Below are positions 34,608-45,694 of a stretch of DNA of 64,000 bases, in pieces. The stretch's first letter is position 1. Each line of letters begins with the position of its first letter. The notes beneath the pieces are model-generated. The model was not told the DNA's origin. It was given only the letters and a program-made list of their open reading frames with translations, and ran no database searches. Both the position numbers and the translations under genes were made by a program. This DNA comes from Platanthera guangdongensis (taxonomy: Eukaryota > Streptophyta > Magnoliopsida > Asparagales > Orchidaceae): NCBI GenBank assembly GCA_039583875.1, contig CM077150.1, positions 340,501 to 404,500 of the forward strand, given 5' to 3'.

Positions 34608-36119
34608 CAACAGGCCCTTGAGGCCCCTATGTGGTGAGAGGCAATGGTTGAGGAAATGAAGGCTGTGGAGAAGAATCATACATGAGATCTTGTCCCTCTT
34701 CCCTATGGAAAAAAACCTGTTGGTGCAAGTGGGTGTTCTCTGTGAAACAAAATCCACAAGGGATTGTTGAGAGATGCAAGGCACGGTTGGTTGCAGGGGG
34801 TTATACCCAAACCCATGACATTGATTATCAGGAGACGTTTGCCCCGGTTGCTAAAATGCCATCAGGGTATTGGTCTCTGTTGCCGCTTGCAAAAATTGGG
34901 AACTTCTGCAGCTGGATGTGAAGAATGCCTTCCTCCATGGTGACTTGGAGGAGGAGGACTATATGTCTATTCCTCCTGGCCTCACTCCGGCTGGTGTTGA
35001 AGGGAAAGTTTGTAGATTGTTAAGGGATCTATACGGACTGAAGTAGTCCCCAAGAGCTTGGTTTGGCCGGTTCCATAAGACGATGGTGTCGTTTGGATAC
35101 TCTCAGAGCAATGCTGGCCATATGTTGTTCATCAAACGTAGGCTTGGGAAAATTACAGTTCTCATTGTGTATGTTGACGACATTGTTATAACTGGTGATG
35201 ATCATGAAGAGATTCAGAATCTGAAACAGAAGCTTGCCAGAGAGTTTGAGGTCAAGGACCTAGGAAAACTCAAGAATTTCTTGGGAATTGAAGTTGCAAG
35301 ATCAAAGCAGGGGATCTTTCTCTCTCAGCAGAAATACACGTTAGATCTTCTTGAGAAGATGAGGATGAGTGGGTGCAGACCTGCTGATACTCAAGCAAAT
35401 CATCGATTGGGGCGTGATGATGGAGAGGAGATTGAAGATATTTCAGGGTTCCAAAGGTTAGTGGGGAGGCTGATATATCTGTCTCACACTCGTCCGGATA
35501 TCTCCTATGCGGTGAGTGTCGTGAGTCAGTACATGCATGCTCCAAAGACACGACACATGAATGCGGCACACAGAATTCTTCGGTATCTCAAGTCTTCATC
35601 AGGAAGGGGAGTTTTGTTTTCCTCGAGTTCCGACCTAAAGATTGAAGTCTGTACTGATGCTGATTGGGCCGGATCTGTGGATGATAGGCGATCCACCTCT
35701 GGATATTGCTCTCTTGTTGGGGGTAACCTTGTTACTTGGAGAAGCAAGAAGCAACAGGTTGTGGCACGATCTAGTGCAGAGGCTGAGTTTAGACCTATGG
35801 CCCATGAGGTCTGTGAAGGCTTGTGGCTTCGGGCCTTATTGAGCGACCTTGGTCTCGTGGAAGTGGGACCCATCTGCCTGTATTGTGACAATAAGTTATC
35901 CATCAGTATCGCTCACAATCCGGTTCAACATGAATGACAAAACACATCGAGGTGGACCGACACTTTATCAAGGAGAATATTGAAAGAGGAATCATATGTA
36001 CACCCTTTGTGCCCTCCAACGAGCAACTTGACGACATTCTCACCAAAGGATTGTGTGAGAATTTTTTTGACCAGATTGTAAACAAGTTGTGCATGGTTAA
36101 CATTACACGTCCAACTTGA
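34608..36119 (+). pseudogene. Reverse transcriptase and RNase H of element L
   Basis: Breaks include TGA at 34685 (Trp position), a frameshift near 34860-34920 and TAG at 35047 (Gln position). From 35083 RT is open with LIVYVDDIVITGDDHEE and KDLGKLKNFLGIEVARSKQG. RNase H follows with CTDADWAGSVDDRRSTSGYC, WRSKKQQVVARSSAEAEFRP and CDNKLSISIAHNPVQHE. A one-base shift at about 35932 separates the last part (TKHIEVDRHFIKENIERGII), which ends at 36119. Confidence 0.88.
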
Positions 36120-36126
36120 GGGGGAG

Positions 36127-36246
36127 TGTTAGCATTATTAGCATTTATGCATTGTTAGCATTATTAGACCTTATGTATTTTTATCCTTGTCCTCTATATA
36201 AAGAGGACACCTTTAATGCAATAGTTGGTTTTTTTCTCCTTCAACA
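36127..36246 (+). repeat. 3' LTR of element L
   Basis: 120 bp, three substitutions and one T insertion relative to the 5' LTR. Confidence 0.95.
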
Positions 36247-36251
36247 TAACC

Positions 36252-37892
36252 CGTACAAGAGTGAGACCTATCAACAGAAATACGGCCAAAGAGACCAGTA
36301 CTGATGAGAGACGAGAGACGCAAACCACTGAGATGACCAAGTCGGTGATGCCACTGAGAGAAACTCACTGAAGGAGGACAAAGAGAGGAGGCTGTCGGTG
36401 GCGATGGAGTGGATGAAAGGTGAAGACGATCAAGGATGTAGACCCCACCACGGTGATGACCAAATCCAAGGAGTGTCCCTGTCAGCCGATCCTGCACACG
36501 ACAAACAAACTCATCAAAAATAACAAGGCAACCGTGAGACGTGAGTTGACTGACGGATATAAGGTTCATGGATAACTTGGGTATATACGCTATATCAGGA
36601 ATATGAAAGTGGGTGGTATGAAGGAGCCTATGACTGGTGCAAGGGAAAATAGTCCCGTCTGCAACCATAACACTAAGGGAAGATGAGACGGGCTGATATG
36701 ACAAGAGGTGAGTGACATCATGTGTCATGTGGAAGGAGGCTTCAAAATCAAATAACCAGCTGGAGGAGGAGATACCTGCAGGGGCGGAGGAAGCCGACTG
36801 AGAGGCATAGGCACTAGAAGCATCCAGTGAAAGCACAGAGGTGGAGGAGCCATGCAGTGAACCGTGAGATAGCTGCAGGACAATTTGCCGGGCAAGCTCA
36901 GAAACAGAGAGAGACTGTGTCATAGCAGAGAAATGAGCTGACGAAGCACCATGAGCACGCTGATGACCAGACTGTTGAGCCCTCTGAAGCTTGCGGCACT
37001 CAGATTTGACATGGCCAAGACACTGACAGTAGTGACAATGGACAACCTTGCGCCGAGGAGCACTGGACTGAGCAGTAGAGTGCACTGGAGAATGAGGAAT
37101 AGGCTGCACTGTTGCACTATAACCCGACGAAGGCACCAGAGAAGTACTCACAAGTGAGGATTGCGGTGGAAACTCGGGAGCAGCAAGGACAACATGAGTC
37201 AGCACACCAGAAGGCGCAACAGTGTCCAAGGACTGGATACGAGTCTCTTCATCGATTACCAAAGCCAGCGTATCACTGAGAGAAGGTGGAGGTTCTCGAT
37301 GCAAAAGCTGTGCACGAATAGGCTCGAACTCGGGGCGTAAGCATATGAGAAACTCATACATGCGCTGAAAGTCGCGATCCCGAGATGTTGCAACACACTG
37401 AGGGCAAGTAATGCATGTGGAAGGAGCCATCTCATCGTACTGACGACAGAGGTCCAGGAGCTCAGCAAAGAATGCCTGGACAAACCGATCACGCTGGTAG
37501 CAGATGCCAAGGTTTTGGAATAGTAAGTAGCGTAGATCCTGACTAGAAGGCAGGTAGAGACGACGTAGATGATCCCACACCACTGTGGCCGTAGATAATT
37601 GGTAGATGGTCATGCAAATGGGGAGCTCGCAGAACTGACAGATGACGACTATCACACGAGAGTCGTCTGAGCGCCACTTCGGCATGTCAGAGCCCTGGAC
37701 GGAAGCAGTAGTGCTAACAGTGGAAGAATCATACATAGAAGGGGCTATTGATGGAGACGGAGCAGGCTCAGAGCCGTCAATATGACCCTATAGATCTAGA
37801 CCACAGAGGATCACGCCGATGGTGGCGGACCAGGCTTTGTAGTTTCGTTCATCGAGGATGACGTCCGCCTTCTGGAGAAAGAAAGAGGCCAT
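36252..37892 (-). pseudogene. gag and protease of element K
   Basis: ATG at 37892 opens gag (MASFFLQKADVILDERNYKA). TAG at 37788-37790 is the only stop before a 507-residue open frame to the element L insertion. That frame holds a gag domain, the zinc knuckle CHYCQCLGHVKSECRKLQ, a decayed protease site LFDFEASFHMTHD (usual DSGAS changed to DFEAS), and the pre-integrase domain with MNLISVSQL and QWHHRLGHLS. The long frame suggests modest decay. The altered protease triad means the product could not mature. Confidence 0.85.
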
Positions 37893-38420
37893 CAGGGCTG
37901 CAAAGTCAGTCGAAGAAGATCGAGAAGGTAGGCAGAAACCACCGAAGGAGCAGACCAGCAGTTCGGCAAGGAGAGCAGAGATCGCTGGAGTAGACGACAC
38001 AAATTGCCGAGAAAAGCAGAGATCGACACTGGATGGTATGAGACGCCCGCTTGAGAACACGGCGCGAGATCAATTGCTGGAGAAGACGGCACGAGATCTG
38101 GATTTCTGCGGAAGTCTCTGTCGTCCTGCGACGGGAGGTGGACCTTGCGGCTGTAGCAACTGCAACTGGAGGTGGAAACCTGGATCGGAAAACTTGCTTC
38201 TAAGCTTTCCTGCGATGGGGTAAGAAGACTGCGACGGGATCGAAGCCCTGCGACGAGAAGGGATCCAACGACGAGATCGAAGCCCTACGACGGGATCGAT
38301 CGAGAAGAGGAGCGACTTGATCGATCGGGAAGGGAAGCGCGACGGGATCGAAACCCTGCGACGGGATCGATCGGGAAGAGGAGCGTTTTGACGGCTGGGT
38401 TTTCTTTAGCTCTGATACTA

Positions 38421-38556
38421 TGATAGGAGAACAAAGAATCCAATGTCTATTTACAAGAGGTAAGGTAATATATATACAAGTACATGGGAGGGTGTTCACA
38501 ACACCCATGGTGAGTATAAGATAAGTCTACTACACAGAAGTACACTACACCTAACA
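38421..38556 (-). repeat. 5' LTR of element K
   Basis: 136 bp, followed on the - strand by PBS and a leader with GCGACGGGATCGAAGCCCT repeats (+ strand 38228-38370). Confidence 0.95.
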
Positions 38557-38589
38557 ATAATTATCTGAATTTTGTAATTTTTTAGTTCC

Positions 38590-38772
38590 TGTTAGAAAAG
38601 CCCATGTAAAGGGCCCATTATTGAGCTCATGTTTTATTCTTTTCCCTCTTCTCTTATTAGTCTCACATCTTGTATAGGATTTCCTCTCTGCTTTTCTCTC
38701 TTATATATTTGTATTCTCTCCTTTGTATTTATACACACAAGAAATACATACAAGTTTTGAGCTCTTTCTACA
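38590..38772 (+). repeat. 5' LTR of element M
   Basis: 183 bp. The TTATATATTTGTATTC region near 38700 is the probable promoter. Confidence 0.95.
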
Positions 38773-39189
38773 TGGTATCAGAGGGGCTCGTTGCCTCTCG
38801 CGAACTCCAAATCTCTATCCGCTTCCTCTGATCTCCTGCGGCCGGCTCAGTCTATCCGCTGCGGCCTGCGATCTCCTACGACCTGCTCTGTGTATCTGCC
38901 TTTCTCCTTTAGCCGCTTGGCTAACTGCGACCTGCAGTCTTCTGCGGCCTGTATTTCTGCATCCGCTTCCTCTTCATCACCGTGGTTCCACCCTCCTCCT
39001 CGGGCTTCTTATAGCCTCCTCTCTCTGTCCCGTGGGGCCCACTTCTCCCTGCTATTCTCCTCCAGTCCGCTGCGAGCTCCTCCAGTCCGCTGCGGGCTTT
39101 CTTCCCCTACTCTACTTCTATCCTACCTTACGAGCTTCTACCTCAGTCCAAACCGAGCTCTCTTCTCGCTCGCGGTATCTTGGTTTATC

Positions 39190-39420
39190 CCGCCGCGGAC
39201 TGCTCCTAACCGCTGCGGGCTCCCTTCTCGCGAGCTGTTCAAGATCCGCTGTGATTTCCCTTCTTGCGGACTGCTCCAGTCCGCCGTGGCCTATCTCAAA
39301 TCGTGGACTGCTCCTAACTGCTGCGGTCTCTCTTCTAGCGAGCTGTTAACGATCCACTGCAATTTCCCTTCTTGCAGACTGCTCCAGTCCGCCGCGACCT
39401 ATCTCAAATCGCGCCTTGCG
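39190..39420 (+). repeat. 118-bp tandem duplication in leader of element M
   Basis: A block starting ACTGCTCCTAACCGCTGCGG (about 39197) recurs about 112-118 bp later (ACTGCTCCTAACTGCTGCGG, about 39307) with few changes. It lies between LTR and gag and is built from the CAGTCCGC-type motif seen in leaders of H and O. Confidence 0.75.
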
Positions 39421-39632
39421 GCTTGCCCTTTCTCGCCGAGCTCACTTCCTGCCCTTGAGGCCTGCCCTTTCTAATCGTTGCGGACTGCCCCAGTTCGCTG
39501 CGGACTGCTCCTCCTTGCATTTTGCTCTAGTCGTCGCGACCTGCCCTTCTGGGTTCTTGCTCGCCCTCTTCCCAGTAGGCTCCCGCTTCAGTCAGTTGCT
39601 GTTGGCCGCCTGTTTTGCTTCCTATCCCCGCA

Positions 39633-40912
39633 ATGGCTTCCAGCGATTCAACTGCGGCTAGACCCTCTACAGACCGCCCGACACCTATTCCTGAAATCCG
39701 TGATGAGCTGCGGATTACCACAATTTCCCTCTCAGGGAAGAAGAATTTTCTCCCTTGGGTTCATTCTGTTCGCTGGGTTCTTCAGGCCAAGGGCCTTTTG
39801 CCTCACCTCACTCAGGCTCCTCCTTCTCCTTCTACCGACGAATGGCTTCGCAATGATGGCCGTGTTCAGATATGACTCATCAATTCCCTCGATGGCGAAC
39901 CTTATCAGATGGCCATGCATCACGAAACGGCTAAAGCTATGTGGGATGAACTGCATTTCCTGTACTCGGGTAAAGACGGTCTCCAGCATCTCTATGACAT
40001 CCTCACCGATATTTTGGCTCTTGACACGGGGGGGGGGGGGGGGCTTCAGACATGACCTCTTTTGTCGCTCGTGCAAAGACTCTCGCTGAGGCCTGGATTC
40101 AACATCAACCATCTACCAATGACCATGCTACTCAGCGTGCTCAGGAGGCCGTCCGCATTTCCATCATGATGGCTCATCTCCCGCCTTACCTTCAGAATAT
40201 TCGCACCCAGATTACAGCTTCCTCTACTATACCCTCCTTATCTGATGTATGCTCCATGCTCCTTCGTGTTTCACCTCCTCCGGATACTACTGCGCCTCCG
40301 CCCTCGTCCCTTCTTCAGCAGACCACTTCCACCTTACTGCCCCCACCTACCTTCGTTTGTGGTGGACGTTCGGGATCTCGGGGCCGCGGGCGCGGTGGTC
40401 GGGGTCGGCTGATTTGTTTCTACTGCGGAAAGGAAGGCCACTATGCGGCGACCTGCTACAAGAAGATTGGTTATCCTCCTCGTCCGACAGCCTCGGTTGC
40501 TGCGGACACATCCTCTGCCGCTCCTTCTGCCCTTGGGGTTGTTCATCTCCAGCTCCAGCAACTCCAATGGCTGCTCAACCCGCCCTCTGCCTCCATCGCC
40601 ACCGCCTCCAACGCAGGTACTGCTTGTTTATCCACCAGTCCGCGATGGATCATAGACTCGGGTGCCACTCATCATATAACCTGGCAATGGACACCCAAGT
40701 ATACGGATTATACTCATCCGAAGTGTATCACAGTGGCAAATGTGGAGACAGTTCTAGTCTCCGGCTCGGCTGACCTTTTACTCAACCCATCGATCTCCCT
40801 TCGCTTGGCTCTTCATGTTCCGAGCTCCCCGTTTAATTTACTTTCTGTTGGTCGCCTTACAAATGATCTAAATTGCTCTGTCATATTCACCCCCTCTTCC
40901 TTTCTCATATAG
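39633..40912 (+). pseudogene. gag and protease of element M
   Basis: ATG at 39633 (MASSDSTAARPSTDRPTPIP); the gag domain has ISLSGKKNFLPWVHSVRWVL. TGA at 39873-39875 (Trp position) and a 16-G run at about 40028-40043 shift the frame. From 40052 the frame is open with an intact zinc knuckle CFYCGKEGHYAATCYKKIGY (about 40416-40475) and protease site IDSGATHHITW (about 40655). TAG at 40910-40912 replaces a Gln codon. Confidence 0.85.
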
Positions 40913-43756
40913 GATCAGCGGACGCGGACTACCATTGGTAAAGACACACTGCAGGGCGAGCTCTACATTCTCGATGACTATCCTACTGTCCTATCTTCTG
41001 TCTCCTCCAGTGAGTGGCATCGATGTCTTGGCCACGCTCCTCTCCCGGTGCTCCAACGGGCTCTTCCTGATGTTTCCCTTCATCCTTTTCAGTGCGAGTC
41101 TTGTATCTTCGGCAAGCAGCCGCGTTCTTCTTTTCCTGCACATTGTACCCGGAGCACTGCTCCTTTTGATTTAGTGCATTCAGACATTTGGGGACCTTAT
41201 AAAGTTACTAGTATTTCTGGTTATCGCTATTTTATCACGTTTATTGATGATTACTCTCGCATAACGTGGCTTTACTTACTCCGTGATCGTACCGAGCTTC
41301 CCCGTGTTTTTCGGGCCCTTGTCCTTGAAACCCATACGCAATTCCACACCACCCTCAAAACATTACGCACTGATAATGCTCGCGAATACACTAGTCACGG
41401 CTTTGCGGCCTTGTGCTCTGAATTCAGGATTCTTCATCAAATATCATGTGCTTACACAGCCCAACAAAACGACGTTGTCGAACGGAAGAATCGGCACTTG
41501 CTTGATGTTGTCCGCTCTCTCATGCTTCAAATGCATGTTCCCAAAAGTTATTGGAACTTTGCGGTCTCTACTGCGTGCTTCCTGATCAACCGTCTCCCTT
41601 CCTCCGTCCTCCACTATGCTACTCCGTTTAGCCTACTATTTCCCTCTACTCCGGCTTTCCCTCTCCTGCCTCGGGTTTTTGGCTCCACCAGCTACGTCCA
41701 CCGCCTGGGTCCGTCCTCGGACAAGTTGGATCCCCGGGCAGCTAAACATGTCTTCGTTGGTTATTCGCGTACGTAGAAAGGCTATGTATGTTACTCTCCC
41801 GCTACCCGCAAGGTTTCCATTTCTGCTGATGTTACCTTCCGGGAAGATTAACCGTTCTTCTCTGCTCCCTTACCCACTCCTTTCACACCTAAACCTCTAC
41901 CACCACTCATCTCACGACCTGTTATCCCCGTTACTACACCTTTACCACTAGTACCACCTGCTCCGACTCCTGCCCCCTCCAGGACACCTGTTATCCGTCT
42001 CTACTCTCGCCGGCCGGTCGTCCGACTCCGTTGCCCCTCTGCTGTCGGCCTCGACCTCGGCTACTCCGCGCCCTGCTGATCAGGTACCTGCCTCCATTGC
42101 TCATCCTCTGGCAAACTGTGTCTCCTTGCATTGTCTCTCTCTTCACCTCCACACATTTGTTACTTCTCTGTCCTCGATTTCGGTTCCTAAATCTGTGCAG
42201 GAGGCGCTACAACATCCTGGATGGCGGGCCGCCATGGAAGAGGAAATGACTGCTCTCTGTGCCAACCAGACATGGACTCTTTTACCCCTTCCTCCGGGTC
42301 AGACACCGGTTGGGTGTAAATGAGTCTATGTTATCAAACATGCTGCTGACGGAACGATTGACCGCCTAAAAGCTCGTCTGGTGGCTCGTGTCTTCACCCA
42401 GCAACATGGGCTCAACTATGAAGAAACCTTTTCTTCGGTTGCCAAACTCAACACCGTTCGAGTCCTCATCTTCGTGGCTGTCCATCACCGGTGACCCTTA
42501 TTCCAACTCGATATTAAGAATGCCTTCTGAATGACGATCTCCAAGAGACGGTGTATATGCAGCAACCTCCCGGGTTTGAGACCACAGGGGAGTCTCAGGT
42601 TTGTTGTCTTACGAAGGCTCTGTATGGTCTGAAACAGTCCCCACGGGCGTGGTTTGACAAATTCAGTAAGGCCCTTCAGGAGGTTGGTTTTACTCGCAGC
42701 TCAGCAGACTTCTCGCTATTCACTCGTCACCGAACAACGGGAACAATTTTTCTGTTAGTTTATGTTGACGATATCATAATTACGGGAGACGACTCGAAAT
42801 GAATACATGAGGTCAAACTACACCTGGGCACAATTTTTCAAACAAAAGATCTGGGGCCCCTTCGGTACTTCTTGGGCCTTGAGGTTGCCAGACAGCCAGA
42901 TGGTCTCGTCCTCTTTCAGCAGAAGTATTGCCTCGACCTCCTTCAGGATGCTGGCTATTCAGGTTGTAAGCCGATTGACACCCCAATGGATGCAAATCAC
43001 AAGTTGTGCGCTCAGACATCTGACTTAGATCTCCTACTCTAGAATCCAGAATACTATCATTGTCTCATTGAAAAATTGATCTACCTCACAGTAACCAGAC
43101 CAGATATTTCCTTCGCTGTTGGTATTGTCAGTTGGTACATGCATACCCCTCAAAGATCTCATCTTCAGGCTGTTGAACACATTCTCAGATACCTTAAAAC
43201 GGCTCATGTTCAAGGTCTGGTTTACAAAACCTCATCTTCAGCTACAACTTTGGTGGCTTATTCCGATGCCGATTATTCTGGTTCCCTTGATGATCGACGG
43301 TCAACCAGTGGCTTTTGCACATATCTTGGAGGACATTTGATTACCTGGAGAAGCAAGAAATAAGCGGTCATTGTTCGATCATCAGCTGAGGCAAAATACC
43401 AGACAATGACGTCAGTGATTTCTGAACTAACTTGGCTTGAAGGTCTTCTTACCGATCTGGGTGTAAAGCTCCCTTCCCCAGCTCTCCTCCTCTGTGACAG
43501 CCAGGCTGCCATACATATAGCCAAGAACCCGGTATTCCACGAGAGAACAAAACATATTGAAGTCGACTGTTACTTCATCCGGGAAAAGATTCAAATGAAG
43601 AAACTCGGCCTGAAGCATGTTCCAGGGACAAAACAAGTTGCGGATGTCCTCACAAAGGCTCTTTTCAGTACTCTCTTCTATCAGTGCTTGTCCAAGCTTG
43701 GCGTATACGATTTGTACTCTCCAGCTTGCGGGGGAGTGTTAGAAAAGCCCATGTAA
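40913..43756 (+). pseudogene. Integrase, RT and RNase H of element M
   Basis: Integrase is open 41048-41776 (CESCIFGKQPRSSF, VHSDIWGPYKV, RTDNAREYT, AQQNDVVERKNRHLLDV) and ends at TAG 41774-41776 (Gln position). RT fragments follow with stops at 42321-42323, 42492-42494 (both Trp positions), 42800-42802 and 43040-43042 (Gln position). The catalytic LVYVDDIIITGDD is kept near 42760. RNase H has TAA 43361-43363 (Gln position) and ends at 43756 reading into the LTR. Confidence 0.88.
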
Positions 43757-43918
43757 AGGGCCCATTATTGGGCCCATGTTTTATTCTTTTCCCTCTTCTC
43801 TTATTAGTCCCACATCTTGTATAGGATTTCCTCTCTCCTTTTCTCTCCTATATATTTGTATTTTCCCCTTGTATTTATACACACAAGAAATACATACATG
43901 TTTTGAGCTCTTTCTACA
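43737..43918 (+). repeat. 3' LTR of element M
   Basis: 182 bp, about nine differences including one indel from the 5' LTR. Confidence 0.95.
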
Positions 43919-44022
43919 ATTCCAAAAGTGTTACATTTGTTTATATAATGATATTTGTAATGTAAACTCAGTTCCAAAAGTGTTAAATTTGTTTATATAA
44001 TGAAAATTTGTGATGTAAACTT
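43919..44022. repeat. 52-bp tandem duplication in intron DNA
   Basis: Copy 1 is 43919-43970 and copy 2 is 43971-44022. Both read TTCCAAAAGTGTTA-ATTTG and TTTATATAATGA, then a G-ATGTAAACT end, with about six differences. It begins exactly at the right target duplication of element M. Confidence 0.8.
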
Positions 44023-44456
44023 TTAGTTTCAAATTTGTTACTGAGTTAATTTTTAAGGGGAAAGGGGATTACGTAAGGGTTGATGAAAGATCATATTGTG
44101 ATTTTGGTGCAAAATACAATGCAATAGCCCTAGTAATCTACTAACATGCTCTTTAATACAAGAGCTCAAAAATGGATGAAACCCTAAACTCTATTTGCAT
44201 GAGAAAGCAAGTAATGAGTAGAAACCTGATTTATACTGCCTTAAAAGTTAAACCAAGAGGGTTGTGTTAAGAAATCTATTAATACTTTTTGTATTAAGAT
44301 TAGATGGTGAATGAAGTTGAATTACGTGTATATGTAAAGCTCAAAGTAGAGGCTCATAGCTGGTTTTCTATTTTCTTCTTTTTTTAGTATCACATCTTTT
44401 CTTTAAAGTCTCTCATGTCTTGTTAAGTTTAGTTGTCACATCTTTTTGTGTGTGTA
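44023..44456. other. Intron DNA, nothing recognised
   Basis: AT-rich sequence with no coding or repeat signature that could be named. Confidence 0.4.
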
Positions 44457-45125
44457 TCTATACTATTATATAAACAAAAATTTAGTTGCTATAGTACCCA
44501 TCGCTCGGTTATTCCCCTTTTTTAAAATTTTGGCATTAAAAAATTAATGCTCGCTTTGGAAAAAAAGGAGAGAAAGAGAAGGAGAGAGGGGAAGGGCCAG
44601 TGCCACATCAGTGAAAGCGAGAGAGAGGGAGAGAGGAAGTGAGAGGGGATAGATGGAAAGAGGCCCGCATCCATTAGAGAGCGAGAGAAAGAGAGGGAGA
44701 GAGGGAGGAAGAAATTGATACTTTATTTCAATTTTTTTAATTTTTAATGTGATTAAAGTTAAAATACATTTATATTTATTTATAAATTAATTATAATTAT
44801 ATAAATTATTAATATCATTATATTATAATTATGTAAATTATGAATATCATTATATTATAATTATGCAAATTAATAATATCATTATATGATATGAGCATCT
44901 TCGCATGAGCTTCGCCCGTGCTCGATGCTCTTGGGCGAGCTTCGCCCGTATCCAGGCGGGCTTCGCCCGCATGAAACCCTTGCTCTCCGCTCACACCCCA
45001 CTGTCAAAGTGATCGAGTGATAGATTAGATATGTTGTGACAGTAGGGTGCGAGCGGCGAGCATGAGCTTCATGCAGGCGGAGCCGCCTAGATGCGTGTGA
45101 AGCCCATGCAAAGATGCTCATTTAT
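44457..45125. mobile_element. Helitron/MITE-like segment
   Basis: 44457 starts TCTATACTATTATATAAA, which resembles plant Helitron 5' ends. It is followed by a GA-rich run (44563-44715), AT-rich repeats and, at 44893-45119, an inverted-repeat segment. That segment's ends match (GAGCATCTTCGCATGAGCTTC and, inverted at the right, GAGCATCTTTGCATGGGCTTC), and the inside is rich in GGGCGAAGC hairpins. The right segment is a convincing MITE-like unit. Whether the whole is one Helitron is a guess; no CTRR-ended hairpin was firmly placed. Confidence 0.45.
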
Positions 45126-45142
45126 ATGTATGTATATATTTA

Positions 45143-45181
45143 ACAACACTGAAGCCTTTATCCCATGATAGTGGGGTCGGT
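45143..45181 (-). mobile_element. LINE 3'-terminus stub
   Basis: On the - strand it reads CCGACCCCACTATCATGGGA then TAAAGGCTTCAGTGTTGTTA, the same LINE 3' end as at 2352-3140. A short TA microsatellite lies next to it at 45184-45198. Confidence 0.7.
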
Positions 45182-45474
45182 TATATATATATATATATCT
45201 CTATCAATACTACCTTAAAAAGAAATCATGTGGCCTGCAGATAACATGAAATTTACAAGTCATTGGGAAGATCAGATTCGTCAATGATGGCATGATTAAT
45301 ACGGATTGTCTAATTACTTACATCTTTTTTACTGGAACTCCTATACCTACTATAATATGATGTTCTAGGCTTATATAAAGATGTAGGGTGTCCTATAGCA
45401 TGAAATTACAATTTTATGCTTACGTTTATTGAAAATGGAGGGTCATATGACCCGATTTTTAATCTCACAAAAAA

Positions 45475-45545
45475 TTGTCAATGGTGAGAATTAAACCCAG
45501 ATTCCCATTATGTCAAGTAAAGATGATAACCATCACACCATATGG
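45475..45545 (-). mobile_element. tRNA-like SINE head
   Basis: On the - strand, GGTGTGATGGTTATCATC followed about 20 nt later by GGGAATCTGGGTTTAATTCT resembles a tRNA-derived pol III promoter (A box, then a B box near GGTTTAATTC). No cloverleaf was confirmed and no body or tail could be bounded, so this may be only a fragment. Confidence 0.4.
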
Positions 45546-45597
45546 TTTTTGTTGAGCATTGAACTATGTTTCATATATACGTATATAAATATTGACC

Positions 45598-45694
45598 ACC
45601 ACACCACATGGTTTTTTGACAAAAGATAGGGCAGAATGGCGACAAAGGATTCATATTGCTGACCCCACTATAGTGGGATAAAGGCTTGAATGTT
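45598..45694 (+). mobile_element. 97-bp 5'-truncated LINE with 17-bp target duplication
   Basis: The insert ends CTGACCCCACTATAGTGGGA then TAAAGGCTTGAATGTT, the LINE 3' terminus. It is flanked by perfect 17-bp repeats GTATATAAATATTGACC (45581-45597 and 45695-45711), the mark of target-primed reverse transcription. Confidence 0.85.

Larger units (their letters stand above)
31247..36246 (+). mobile_element. Copia retrotransposon L (5,000 bp), nested in K
   Basis: LTRs of 119-120 bp (31247-31365, 36127-36246; TGTTAGCATTATTAGC ... TTCAACA) differ at three bases plus one indel. The perfect target duplication TAACC is at 31242-31246 and 36247-36251. PBS TGGTATCAGAGCC at 31366; purine tract TTGAGGGGGAG at 36116-36126. 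The LTR contains an internal direct repeat of TGTTAGCATTATTAG (at its start and 27 bp later). Same family as J and N. Confidence 0.95.
28384..38556 (-). mobile_element. Copia retrotransposon K (split by element L)
   Basis: Terminal LTRs lie at 28384-28519 and 38421-38556 (136 bp, TGATAGGAG ... CCTAACA on the + strand), with about 5% divergence. They are flanked by perfect target duplications ATAAT (28379-28383, 38557-38561). The PBS on the - strand reads TAGTATCAGAGC (38420-38409), one base from the usual TGGTATCAGAGC. Element L (5,000 bp) lies in its pre-integrase region; without it K is 5.2 kb. Coding order gag-protease-integrase-RT-RNase H. Confidence 0.95.
38590..43918 (+). mobile_element. 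Copia retrotransposon M (5,329 bp)
   Basis: LTRs 38590-38772 and 43737-43918 (182-183 bp, TGTTAGAAAAGCCC ... TTTCTACA) differ by about 5%. The target duplication is GTTCC (38585-38589) versus ATTCC (43919-43923), one mismatch. PBS TGGTATCAGAGGGGC at 38773. Only 28 bp of intron separate its duplication from that of element K. Same family as H and O. This is the most stop-ridden of the three. Confidence 0.95.

Noticed and set aside
44457..45125. Complete Helitron
   Set aside because: Only the 5'-like TCTATACTATTATATAA start and a MITE-like right part are seen; no hairpin followed by CTRR and no helicase, so only a low-confidence repeat is listed.
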